Positions 25,391 through 33,638 of a stretch of DNA of 64,000 nucleotides are shown here, in pieces. The position numbers and the translations under genes were made by a program. The notes below the pieces were generated by a model. That model was given only the letters and a program-made list of their open reading frames with translations, searched no databases and was not told the DNA's origin. The stretch covers positions 159,246 through 223,245 of the forward strand of contig NZ_JAWHTE010000006.1 in the NCBI RefSeq assembly GCF_032586175.1, in the 5' to 3' direction. The stretch's first letter is position 1. The number at the start of each line of letters is the position of its first letter. The stretch comes from Ovoidimarina sediminis. GTDB taxonomy: Bacteria > Pseudomonadota > Alphaproteobacteria > Rhodobacterales > Rhodobacteraceae.

Positions 25391-26226
25391 CAGGGCCGCA
25401 GGAATTTCGCACCTCCCGAAGACGACGAGGTGCTGACGCCTTCTGGCGCGAGGCGCAGCACCGGTTTGGATGGTTCGGAGGGCGCGACTTCGCCCTTTTC
25501 GAGCGCGACCTGGAGTTCAAGCAGGTTCTGTCCCAGCCGCGCGCCGAGCGACACGGGCCGCCCGCGCACATCGGCCTTGGCCGAGATCACCGAAACGATC
25601 CGCGGTTCGCCATCGACGATGCGGAAGACGGGCGCGCCCGACGAGCCGAAATCGACATCGCAGGACATCACCAGCGTGCCCGCGGGCCGCCCGAGTACAT
25701 GGCAGACCTCCTGCAACGAAGGCCGTGACGCGCGGTTGCGCGCATAGCTGACGACACCGACCTCGTCGCCCTTGCGGGGACGTTCATCGGTGGCGAATGG
25801 CACGACCGAGCCGTTCTTGATCGGGCGCGCCAGTTCCAGCAGCGCCACGTCGACGGCCACGTGGTCGGCGCCCGTGGGCCCATGATATTCGTAATCGGGA
25901 TGGATCGCCGAGCGGCGTACCCCGCGATAGGCCGTGGCGCGGCCGTTGCGCCAGCCCGCCAGGAACTCGATCTCGGAATCGTCGACCCGTTCAAGCGTGT
26001 GGGCGTTGAACAGGCAATGGGCCGCGGTCAGCACGATATCGGGGGCGATCAGCGCCCCGGTGCAGAAGCCCGAGCGGCCGATTTCGAGCCGTCCCACTGC
26101 CTCCCACCCCTTGGTGTCATCGGCCGTGATCAGCGTTCTGAGTTCCGTGGCCTCTTCGGCGGCCGAACTCATCACCCCCAGAACCAGACCGGCCAAAGCC
26201 AATCCGGCGCATCGTAACACACGCAT
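25390..26226 (-). CDS. Exported trypsin-like serine protease
   Basis: 278 residues; signal peptide MRVLRCAGLALAGLVLGVMSSAA; triad His70 (LTAAHC), Asp126 (VAVDVALLEL) and Ser196 (GSSGAPVF, where the usual second glycine after serine is alanine). It ends GGAKFLRP, matching ARFVRP of the downstream paralogue. The ATG at 26226 has GGGAAGGG upstream; an 11-residue extension is possible. First gene of the three-protease run. Confidence 0.85.
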   Translation of the reverse strand: MRVLRCAGLALAGLVLGVMSSAAEEATELRTLITADDTKGWEAVGRLEIGRSGFCTGALIAPDIVLTAAHCLFNAHTLERVDDSEIEFLAGWRNGRATAYRGVRRSAIHPDYEYHGPTGADHVAVDVALLELARPIKNGSVVPFATDERPRKGDEVGVVSYARNRASRPSLQEVCHVLGRPAGTLVMSCDVDFGSSGAPVFRIVDGEPRIVSVISAKADVRGRPVSLGARLGQNLLELQVALEKGEVAPSEPSKPVLRLAPEGVSTSSSSGGAKFLRP

Positions 26227-26288
26227 TCCCAATCCCTTCCCAAGCCCCGCCCGAAGCATACACGGCGGGTTGGGCAGGATTATGGCCC

Positions 26289-27680
26289 CTATCGGAGCAT
26301 CGGGATAGCCGGATCGTACGGATCGTCGAGCGACCGTGGCTTGGGGCCCCCAGTGGCCCAGTCGATCAGTTCCACGGTGTGCACTACGGGCACGCCCGTG
26401 CCACTGCCGATCTGCATCATGCAGCCGATGTTGCCGGCGGCGATGATGTCGGGGGATTTTTCCTCCAGCGTCTTGATCTTGCGGGCTTTCAGCTGCTTCG
26501 AGATCTCGGGCTGCATCAGGTTGTAGGTGCCTGCGGAGCCGCAGCAGAGGTGGCTGTCGCGGGGTTCCACCACCTCGAACCCGGCGGCTTTCAGAAGATC
26601 CTTGGGGTAGGTCTTGATCTGCTGCCCGTGCTGGAGAGAACAGGCCGCATGATAGACCACGCGGATCGAGCCGTCGGGCGACGCCCCATTGATGCCAAGG
26701 TCTGCGGCGCTGGCGCCCCTGATGCGGCTTTTTTCCGGTGCAAGCGGGCCATCGGGCTCGGCCCCGGCGATCCGGACGAGAAGTTCGGAGATATCGACGG
26801 CAAGGTCCGAGACCCGCGCGGCATCCTCCGCCAGCGGATCGTTGCGGAACATGTGCCCGTAATCCTTCACGGTTGTGCCGCAGCCCGAGGTGTTGATGAC
26901 AATGGCGTCGAGCCCGCCGTTCCGATCCTCGGCCATCCAGGCGCGGATGTTGGCCGCCGCTGCCGCGTGGCTTTCATCCTCCTTGCCCATGTGGTGGACG
27001 AGCGCGCCGCAGCAGCCCATGCCTTCGGCGATCACGACCTCGCACCCGAGCCGCCTTAGAAGCCGGATTGTCGCGTCGTTGATATCGGTGTTGAGCGCCT
27101 TCTGGGCGCAGCCCGTCATGAGCGCCACCCGGAACTTGCGGTCGCCCTTCGGCGCGAAGGTTTGCGGATCGTCGTTTACGCTGACGGGCGGGACGTGTTT
27201 CGGCGCCATCTCCAGCATCGCCTTCAGGCGCGGATCGGGCATTAGGCTGGCGAAGGGCCGCCCGATCTTTGCGAAGAAGAGCGCCAGGCGGAAGCGTTCC
27301 GGATAGGGTAGGATGCGCGCCAGCGTCCAGCGCAGGAGCCGCTCAATCGGTGGGCGGGTATAGGTCTTCTCGATCCAGGCCCGGGCATGATCGACGAGGT
27401 GCATGTAGTGCACGCCCGAGGGGCAGGTCGTCATGCAGGCGAGGCAGGACAGGCAGCGGTCGATATGCTTGACCGTCTTGGCATCCGCCGGACGGTTGTT
27501 TTCCAGCATGTCCTTGATCAGGTAGATCCGGCCCCGCGGGCTGTCGAGTTCATCACCCAGCTCCTGGTATGTCGGGCAGGTCGCGGTGCAGAAGCCGCAA
27601 TGCACGCAGGTTCTGAGCACCTCGTTCGAGCGCGCGATCGCAGGGTCTTTCAACTGGTCGGGCGTGAAGGTCGTTTGCAT
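26289..27680 (-). CDS. glcF: Glycolate oxidase iron-sulfur subunit
   Basis: 463 residues. Two [4Fe-4S] motifs (CVHCGFCTATCP and CLSCLACMTTCPSG) are at the N-terminus, and two CCG-type cysteine-rich domains (GMGCCGALVHHMG and HLCCGSAGTYNLMQPEIS) follow. It passes electrons from the flavin subunits of glycolate dehydrogenase to the quinone pool at the inner membrane. Third gene of glcD-glcE-glcF, four bases after glcE. Confidence 0.95.
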   Translation of the reverse strand: MQTTFTPDQLKDPAIARSNEVLRTCVHCGFCTATCPTYQELGDELDSPRGRIYLIKDMLENNRPADAKTVKHIDRCLSCLACMTTCPSGVHYMHLVDHARAWIEKTYTRPPIERLLRWTLARILPYPERFRLALFFAKIGRPFASLMPDPRLKAMLEMAPKHVPPVSVNDDPQTFAPKGDRKFRVALMTGCAQKALNTDINDATIRLLRRLGCEVVIAEGMGCCGALVHHMGKEDESHAAAAANIRAWMAEDRNGGLDAIVINTSGCGTTVKDYGHMFRNDPLAEDAARVSDLAVDISELLVRIAGAEPDGPLAPEKSRIRGASAADLGINGASPDGSIRVVYHAACSLQHGQQIKTYPKDLLKAAGFEVVEPRDSHLCCGSAGTYNLMQPEISKQLKARKIKTLEEKSPDIIAAGNIGCMMQIGSGTGVPVVHTVELIDWATGGPKPRSLDDPYDPAIPMLR

Positions 27681-27684
27681 CGGC

Positions 27685-28818
27685 CTATCCCATCAGGCCG
27701 GGGTTCAGGATACCCCGGGGGTCGAATTTCTTGCGCAGGCCAGCCGAGAGGGCGGCCACGGGCGCGGGTTCGGGGTGGAAAGCGCCGAGGCGGGCCCGGG
27801 TCTCGTCGCTCGCGCGGATGAGGGTGGCGTGGCCTGCGATCCCGGTGAGCGCGGCGCGCACATCCGTGCCTGGCGCAACACCCGCCCAGACGAGACCACC
27901 GCCCCAGTCGAACAAATGCTTGGCGTCAGGCAGGGCCCCGGCGACCGACGGGCCGTCGGTCGGTTTGACCGAAATTCGCCAGACATCCAGTTCCGTTCCG
28001 GCGAAGGCCGCCGCGTCGCGAACCCCGCGCCAGAGCGGGGCGAGCGCGTCGGGATCGGTCTCGATCCGGCTGTCGCCGCCAAAGCGCGCGAGGAGCGTCT
28101 GGAGTTCCCCGGCGCGGTAGGCCACCGAGGCCTCGAACCCTTCGATGCGGATCAGCGTTGCCGGTTGGCCGTCTGCCGCCTCGGGCACGTGCGCGGCACC
28201 GGTGACTTCGAAGGGTGAGGCAAGGGCTGCAGACATCGCCGCCACCGCCTTGTGCGCCGTGAGCCCCGCTATCATAACGGTCGCCATCGAGGCCGTCGCC
28301 GGGAGAACCTTGAAACTGACCTCGCTCAGCACCCCGAGCGTCCCGTAGTTTCCTGCCATCAGCTTCACGAGGTCGTATCCGGTGACGTTCTTCATCACCC
28401 GTCCGCCGTTCTTCAGCACCGTTCCCATGCCATCAACAAAGCGCACGCCGATCAGGCCGTCGCGGCAGGCGCCCGCCTGGATGCGGCGGGGGCCCGAGAC
28501 GTTCGCGGCGACGACGCCGCCGATGGTCGGCGTGCCCTCGGTGCCCAGAAGCGTTCGGTGATCCATCGGTTCGAACGGCAGGCGCTGGTTTTCCGCAGCG
28601 AGTGCCGCCTCGATCTCCGCCACCGGCGTTCCGGCCTTCGCCACGACGGTAAGCGCGCCGGGTTCGTAAAGCGTGATACCGCTCAGCCCGGCGAGCGAGA
28701 GGGCGTCACCCTCCACCGGGTTGCCGATCGGGCGGGTGCCGCCGCCGGTGATCCGCAGCGGCGATCTGGTTTGCCTGACGACCTCGGAAAGGTCGCTTTC
28801 GTCCCTTGGGCTCAGCAT
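27685..28818 (-). CDS. glcE: Glycolate oxidase FAD-binding subunit GlcE
   Basis: 377 residues, a truncated relative of GlcD with the PCMH-type FAD domain: LRITGGGTRP, LGTEGTPTIGGVVAANVSGPRR, and KNVTGYDLVKLMAGNYGTLGV. The C-terminus KKFDPRGILNPGLMG is typical of the FAD-linked oxidase family. The start MLSPRDESDLSEVV at 28818 gives the usual length; the upstream extension lies inside glcD in another frame. Required with GlcD and GlcF for glycolate oxidation to glyoxylate. Confidence 0.93.
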   Translation of the reverse strand: MLSPRDESDLSEVVRQTRSPLRITGGGTRPIGNPVEGDALSLAGLSGITLYEPGALTVVAKAGTPVAEIEAALAAENQRLPFEPMDHRTLLGTEGTPTIGGVVAANVSGPRRIQAGACRDGLIGVRFVDGMGTVLKNGGRVMKNVTGYDLVKLMAGNYGTLGVLSEVSFKVLPATASMATVMIAGLTAHKAVAAMSAALASPFEVTGAAHVPEAADGQPATLIRIEGFEASVAYRAGELQTLLARFGGDSRIETDPDALAPLWRGVRDAAAFAGTELDVWRISVKPTDGPSVAGALPDAKHLFDWGGGLVWAGVAPGTDVRAALTGIAGHATLIRASDETRARLGAFHPEPAPVAALSAGLRKKFDPRGILNPGLMG

Positions 28819-28844
28819 CTGTTCGTCTTTCGGTAAATCGGGGG

Positions 28845-30293
28845 TCAGGCGGCGCGGACCGGGCCGGTGCGGCGCGGTTCGGTCACGTCGAGCGGGAAGA
28901 CCTTGGCGGGGTTCAGAAGCCAGGCTGGGTCGAACACGTCCTTCACCTTCATCTGCGCCTCCATGTCCTCGGGCGAGAACTGCGCGGTCATCAGATCGCG
29001 TTTCTCGATCCCCACCCCGTGTTCGCCGGTCAGGCAGCCACCCACCTCGACGCAAAGTTTCAGGATCTCGGCCCCGAAGGCCTCGCAGGTTTCGAGATCG
29101 CCGGGCTTGTTCGCGTCAAAGAGGATCAGCGGGTGCATGTTACCGTCGCCCGCGTGGAAGACGTTGCCGACCTGAAGCCCGTATTCCTCGCTCATCTCGC
29201 CGATCCGGCGCAGGACGTGGGGGAGCGAGGACACCGGGATCGTGCCGTCAAGGCACATGTAATCGTTGATCTGCCCGATCGCGCCGAAGGCGGATTTGCG
29301 GCCCAGCCAGATCTTCGCGCTTTCCTCGGGGCTTTTGCTTTCGCGCAGTTCGACGGGGTCGTGCTTGCGCGCGATCTGGAGGATGACGCCAAGCTGTTCG
29401 TCGATCTCGGCGGGGGAGCCTTCGACCTCGACGATCAGCAGCGCCTCGCAATCGGGGTAGCCTGCGCCGGAAAACTTGTCGGTCACCTCGATGCAGAGCC
29501 TGTCCATGTATTCGATCGCGACCGGCAGGACGCCCGCCTTGATGATATCGGCCACGCAGGCGCCCGCCACCTCGGCGGAGTTGAAGCCCATGAGCACCGG
29601 CCGCGCGCCTTCGGGTTTGCGGAGGATGCGGAGCGTCGCCTCGGTGACCACGCCAAGCTGGCCTTCCGAGCCGCAGATCACGCCCAGAAGATCGTAGCCC
29701 GGCGCATCGAGATGCGCGCCGCCGATCTCCACCACCGTGCCGTCCATAAGCACCATCGTGACGCCGAGGAGGTTGTTCGTCGTGACGCCGTACTTGAGAC
29801 AATGCGCGCCGCCCGAGTTCATCGCGATGTTGCCCGCGATGGCGCAGGCGAGTTGCGAGGACGGATCGGGCGCATAGAAGAAATCGTCATGCTCGACCGC
29901 GCCGGTGACGGAGAGGTTCGTGCGCCCCGTCTGAACCCGGATCACGCGGTTCTCGTAATCCGCTTCCAGCACGTCGTTGAGCCGGGCGACGCCAAGGATC
30001 ACGCTGTCGGCCGTCGGCAGCGCGCCGCCAGCGAGCGAAGTGCCGGAGCCGCGGGGGACCACAGGCACGCCTTCCTCGTGGCAGATCTTCAGGACGGCCG
30101 CGACCTCTTCGGTGGAGCCGGGAAGCACGGCGCAGAGCGGCGGGCATTTGTAGGCGGTCAGCGCGTCGCATTCGTAGGCGCGGGTTTCCGCCTCGTCATG
30201 GATCACAGCATCCGCCGGAAGAACCGATTGCAGCCGCGCAACGATGCGCGCTTTGCGGGCAAGGATGTCTGGGTTGGGGGCGGGCATGTCCAT
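28845..30293 (-). CDS. glcD: Glycolate oxidase catalytic FAD subunit GlcD
   Basis: 482-residue flavoprotein oxidising glycolate (and D-lactate) to the 2-oxoacid. FAD-domain motifs are VVPRGSGTSLAGGALP, GNIAMNSGGAHCLKYGVTTNN and GSEGQLGVVTEATL. The C-terminal GNVFHAGDGNMHP and GCLTGEHGVGIEKR hold the substrate and active-site histidines. The start at 30293 has GGAGGA. The operon probably salvages phosphoglycolate or environmental glycolate. A promoter with an inverted repeat lies directly upstream. Confidence 0.96.
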   Translation of the reverse strand: MDMPAPNPDILARKARIVARLQSVLPADAVIHDEAETRAYECDALTAYKCPPLCAVLPGSTEEVAAVLKICHEEGVPVVPRGSGTSLAGGALPTADSVILGVARLNDVLEADYENRVIRVQTGRTNLSVTGAVEHDDFFYAPDPSSQLACAIAGNIAMNSGGAHCLKYGVTTNNLLGVTMVLMDGTVVEIGGAHLDAPGYDLLGVICGSEGQLGVVTEATLRILRKPEGARPVLMGFNSAEVAGACVADIIKAGVLPVAIEYMDRLCIEVTDKFSGAGYPDCEALLIVEVEGSPAEIDEQLGVILQIARKHDPVELRESKSPEESAKIWLGRKSAFGAIGQINDYMCLDGTIPVSSLPHVLRRIGEMSEEYGLQVGNVFHAGDGNMHPLILFDANKPGDLETCEAFGAEILKLCVEVGGCLTGEHGVGIEKRDLMTAQFSPEDMEAQMKVKDVFDPAWLLNPAKVFPLDVTEPRRTGPVRAA

Positions 30294-30306
30294 GGCAATC
30301 TCCTCC

Positions 30307-30345
30307 AATTGGTAAATTAATATAACCAATTTTGGCCATTGGCAA
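30307..30345 (-). promoter_or_regulatory. Promoter and operator candidate of glcDEF
   Basis: On the minus strand TTGCCA (30345-30340), 17 bases, then TATTAA (30322-30317) make a sigma-70-like promoter. AATTGGT (30307-30313) and ACCAATT (30325-30331) are perfect inverted half-sites flanking the -10. CCAAT/ATTGG (30326-30341) overlaps the -35. The half-sites equal those of PdhR/LldR-type GntR operators, but here the spacer is 11 rather than 3 bases. Confidence 0.65.
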
Positions 30346-30488
30346 GATATCAGGCCTGTCGCATCGGTGCGCCGCCCTTCCGCCGGACTGCCGGTTCCGG
30401 CCATTGCGATTCGCCCCGCCCCTCACAATAGCGCGAGACATGAGCCGCGGGGCGTGCAGATCGCACGCGCCGGCGCTAGACCGGGGGC

Positions 30489-30851
30489 ATGAAACGCCTC
30501 GCCCTGCCCGCCTGCCTTGCCCTCGCTGCCCTTCCGGCCAGCGCCGACCCTGCCGAAATCGTGGGGGCGGAGGCCACGGGCGGCGGCGGGGCATGGACCT
30601 TCTCGGTCACGCTGCTGCATGGCGACACCGGATGGGACGACTATGCCGATGGCTGGCGCGTCGTCGATGCAGACGGGGCGGTTCTGGGTGAACGCGTGCT
30701 GTTCCATCCGCATGTGAACGAGCAGCCCTTCACCCGGTCACTGGGCGGCGTCGAGATCCCGCGGGGGCTGTCCACCGTCTATATCGAGGCGCGCACGAAC
30801 GTCGATGGCTGGGGTGAAGCGCGCCTGCCGGTCGATCTGCCGGGGCGTTGA
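30489..30851 (+). CDS. Small exported hypothetical protein
   Basis: 120 residues, with a Sec signal peptide (MKRLALPACLALAALPASA, cleavage near 19). The mature part (FSVTLLHGDTGWDDYADGWRV ... VEIPRGLSTVYIEARTNVDGWGE) looks like a small all-beta domain. No family is recognised with certainty; related hypothetical proteins occur in Rhodobacterales by my recollection. GGGG precedes the ATG. It stands alone, divergent from glcD and convergent with the collar-like gene. Confidence 0.72.
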   Translation: MKRLALPACLALAALPASADPAEIVGAEATGGGGAWTFSVTLLHGDTGWDDYADGWRVVDADGAVLGERVLFHPHVNEQPFTRSLGGVEIPRGLSTVYIEARTNVDGWGEARLPVDLPGR

Positions 30852-30864
30852 GAGCGGGCAGGTC

Positions 30865-31482
30865 CTACTCGGGTTCTGTATAGGCGCAGGCGTTCACCAC
30901 GAAGTAGGGCGGCATCAGATCGAAGCTCTGGGCTGACGGCATCGCCTTCGTCGTCATGATCGCGGGCGGATTCATCCCGGTCGCCTCGCGCCCGCCCGGT
31001 TCCAGCGTCTGCAGCGACACCATCCTGCCCCCGGTTCCCGCGCGTTCCATGAGGTGATTGCGCGATCGGACGTTCAGGTCGTGGCTGTGCCGGTCGATCG
31101 GTACATCGTGGCTGTGGGGCGGGGTGTGCGCGGCGTCGAGCGTCATCGTCTCGGCCCCGCCGGTATCGCCTGGCAGGCGCAGGCCGAGGTCGGGAGTGCC
31201 GCCGGCATCCTGCGGGTTCGCGACCAGGAGAAACCGGCCCGATGCGGGCGCGAGCGGCGCCCATCCCCGCCCGAGATCGGCACAGGCGCCACCGGTGAGG
31301 ACGACGCTTTGCCGGAAGGCGGTTTCCAGTGCGGCGACCCGCGATTCGAGAGCATCAAGCCTGTTGGCCCCGGTGCCCTGCGCCATCGCGGACGGGGCGC
31401 CGATCAAGAGCAATAGCACGACGTGCAGGGCCGCGCTCCGACAGGGGCCGGAAGATCGCGTGTCGGGTGTCATGGCGTGCAT
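30865..31482 (-). CDS. Exported phage-tail-collar-like protein
   Basis: 205 residues: a signal peptide (hydrophobic SAALHVVLLLLIGAPSAMAQ), a short coiled coil (NRLDALESRVAALETAF), then a domain resembling tail-collar/microcystin-dependent proteins. It has a GWAPL...GRFLL opening, a GGAETMTL...HTPPHSHDV histidine cluster and the terminal MPPYFVVNACAY strand. GGAGGG nine bases upstream selects 31482; ATG 31473 is the alternative. Such folds trimerise at fibre tips, so a secreted surface appendage tip is possible, but no other phage genes are near. Function unknown. Confidence 0.7.
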   Translation of the reverse strand: MHAMTPDTRSSGPCRSAALHVVLLLLIGAPSAMAQGTGANRLDALESRVAALETAFRQSVVLTGGACADLGRGWAPLAPASGRFLLVANPQDAGGTPDLGLRLPGDTGGAETMTLDAAHTPPHSHDVPIDRHSHDLNVRSRNHLMERAGTGGRMVSLQTLEPGGREATGMNPPAIMTTKAMPSAQSFDLMPPYFVVNACAYTEPE

Positions 31483-31541
31483 CCCTCTGTGCCCTCCGTT
31501 CGCCGAGGCCACGGCGATTGACCGCCGGCCGTCGCGGGCCT

Positions 31542-33638
31542 TCAGCGCACCGGCGTGCCGCGCCGCCCTTCCCAGAGCCAGGCCCCGATCGCCAGGAGCG
31601 TGGCGACGAGCAGGAAGAGCCAAGCGGGCAGGATCGGCCGTACCGTGATATCCGCCGTCAGGAAGGCCTCGCGCGGTGTGATCCCGATCCAGCCGCGGCC
31701 CGCCGCCGGGCGGCCCTCGCGCACGCGGCGGATATCGACCGCGCCTTCAGAGATCGGCATCACCCCGCCCCGGCGCGCATCGACAAGCGGGTCGAGCACC
31801 GCCGAGGTGGCGATCGTGGCCTCGAATTCGCGCGGGGCGGCGGGGCCGAGGGCGATCACCGCCTCCTTCTCGCCGTCCGAAAGGCGGTAGAGCCCGATTT
31901 CAGGGCCCTCATAGGTGGTGGTGAAGAGCCCGGGCCGGCTTTCTTCGAGCGGCACAGTGACAGTTTCGCCGTCCGGCCCGGTGACATCGACGTCGTTCGC
32001 CGTTTCCGACAGGGTGCGGCGGGTGATCGTCATGGTCTGGCCCACGGCAGAAACGCTCATCGCCTCCTCCTCGAGCTCGGGTTCCTTCATCATCCAGTGG
32101 GCGAGCCGCCGCAGCAATTCAAGCTGCGGCCCGCCGCCTTCGTAACCGCGCGACCAGAGCCAAGCGTGATCGGAGGCCAGGAGCGCAACGCGCCCCTCGC
32201 CCACCCGGTCGAGGACCAGAAGCGGGCGGCCCTCGGCCCCGGTCATCACCGCGTCGCCCGAGGTTGCCTCGACATCCACGTGCCGCATCCAGCGGCCCCA
32301 GGGCAGGTCATCCGCCTCGTCCGCGAGCATCGCGCGGGGCGAGTGCGCCGCGAGCCCTTCGGTCACCGGATGCCGCTCTCCGATCTCGGTCACTTCGGGG
32401 GTGAAGCCCTGTTCGATCACCCGGCCCGTGGGGGCACCGGGAATGATCTCTCCCAACGGAGAACGAAAGATCGAGTTGGCGGTGGCGTAATCGGGGCCGG
32501 CGGCGATCAGCACGGCCCCGCCCGTTTCGACGTAGCCCCGCGCATTGTCGAGGTAGATCGACGGCAGGATGCCGCGGCGCTGGTAGCGATCGAAGATGAT
32601 CAGGTCGAACTCGTCGATCTTTTCGAGGAACAGCTCGCGGGTGGGAAAGGCGATGAGGGAGAGTTCGTTGACCGGCACGCCATCCTGCTTTTCCGGCGGG
32701 CGCAGGATGGTGAAGTGCACGAGATCGACGGAACTGTCGGATTTCAGGAGATTGCGCCAGGTGCGTTCCCCGGGATGCGGTGCACCGGAGACAAGCAGAA
32801 CGCGCAGCCGGTCGCGCACGCCGTTGATCTGCACGACGGCTGCGTTGTTGCGGTCGGTCAGTTCGCTCTCTTCCGGCGGGACGGTGAACTGCAGGACGTT
32901 CATTCCGCCATGGGGCAGCGTTACCGGCAGGTCGAGGTCGCGGCCAACGGGCACGTCAAAGCGCTGCGGCTCGCCCCCGTCGATCGAGATCTCGATCGAG
33001 GCCATGTCGCCCATGTCGGCGGGCACCGCGCCCTGATCCTCGATCCTGAGCGTCAGCGTCACCGGCTCGCCCAGAATGGCGAAGGCGGGGGCGTTTTCGA
33101 TCACCAGCCGCCTGTCCCAGTCATCCGGCCGCCCGGTCAGGAGGACGTGAAGGGGCGCGGGAAGATCCGGCGCGCGTTCGATATCGTGCACCTGCCCGTC
33201 GGTGATCAGAACCGTACCCGCGATCCGGGCGCGCGGTTCCTCGGCCATCACTTCGGCCAGTGCGCTCATCAGAAGCGTGCCCTGGTCGCCTTCGCCGTCG
33301 CCAAGCGTCGCGATGCGGAGTTCGGTGTTTTCAAGCTGGGCGATCTCGGCTTCCAGCGCCGCGAGCGCCTCCGCCGACTGATCGGCCCGGTCGGCGATCT
33401 GCTGCGAGGCGCTTTCGTCGACGATGGCGATGACGATATCGGTCAGCCGGTCGCGATCCTCGGTCTGGAGCGAGGGGTTCGCGATCCCAAGAAGCAGTGC
33501 CGCGATCGCGGGGCCACGAAGCCACCAGCCAGAGAGCCGCCGCCAGAGGGCGAGCGCGATGAAGAGAAAGCCCAGCGCCGTCGCCACCCAGAGGATCGGC
33601 AGCGGCACGAGCGGATCGAAGATGACGGATCCGTCCAT
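31542..33638 (-). CDS. Membrane protein with glutamine-amidotransferase-like domain (MoxR operon)
   Basis: 698 residues. Two membrane helices near the N-terminus (about 10-50) are followed by a VWA-like segment with a reduced metal site (VIAIVDESASQ). A class I amidotransferase-like domain occupies the middle (RVLLVSGAPHPG ... DLIIFDRYQRRGILP ... GGAVLIAAGPDY). One helix sits near the C-terminus (PAWLFLLVATLLAIGAWLW). No catalytic Cys-His-Glu triad is obvious, so enzymatic activity is doubtful. Last gene of moxR-DUF58-DUF4159-this, directly abutting the DUF4159 stop. Probably part of a membrane complex served by the MoxR ATPase. Confidence 0.8.
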   Translation of the reverse strand: MDGSVIFDPLVPLPILWVATALGFLFIALALWRRLSGWWLRGPAIAALLLGIANPSLQTEDRDRLTDIVIAIVDESASQQIADRADQSAEALAALEAEIAQLENTELRIATLGDGEGDQGTLLMSALAEVMAEEPRARIAGTVLITDGQVHDIERAPDLPAPLHVLLTGRPDDWDRRLVIENAPAFAILGEPVTLTLRIEDQGAVPADMGDMASIEISIDGGEPQRFDVPVGRDLDLPVTLPHGGMNVLQFTVPPEESELTDRNNAAVVQINGVRDRLRVLLVSGAPHPGERTWRNLLKSDSSVDLVHFTILRPPEKQDGVPVNELSLIAFPTRELFLEKIDEFDLIIFDRYQRRGILPSIYLDNARGYVETGGAVLIAAGPDYATANSIFRSPLGEIIPGAPTGRVIEQGFTPEVTEIGERHPVTEGLAAHSPRAMLADEADDLPWGRWMRHVDVEATSGDAVMTGAEGRPLLVLDRVGEGRVALLASDHAWLWSRGYEGGGPQLELLRRLAHWMMKEPELEEEAMSVSAVGQTMTITRRTLSETANDVDVTGPDGETVTVPLEESRPGLFTTTYEGPEIGLYRLSDGEKEAVIALGPAAPREFEATIATSAVLDPLVDARRGGVMPISEGAVDIRRVREGRPAAGRGWIGITPREAFLTADITVRPILPAWLFLLVATLLAIGAWLWEGRRGTPVR

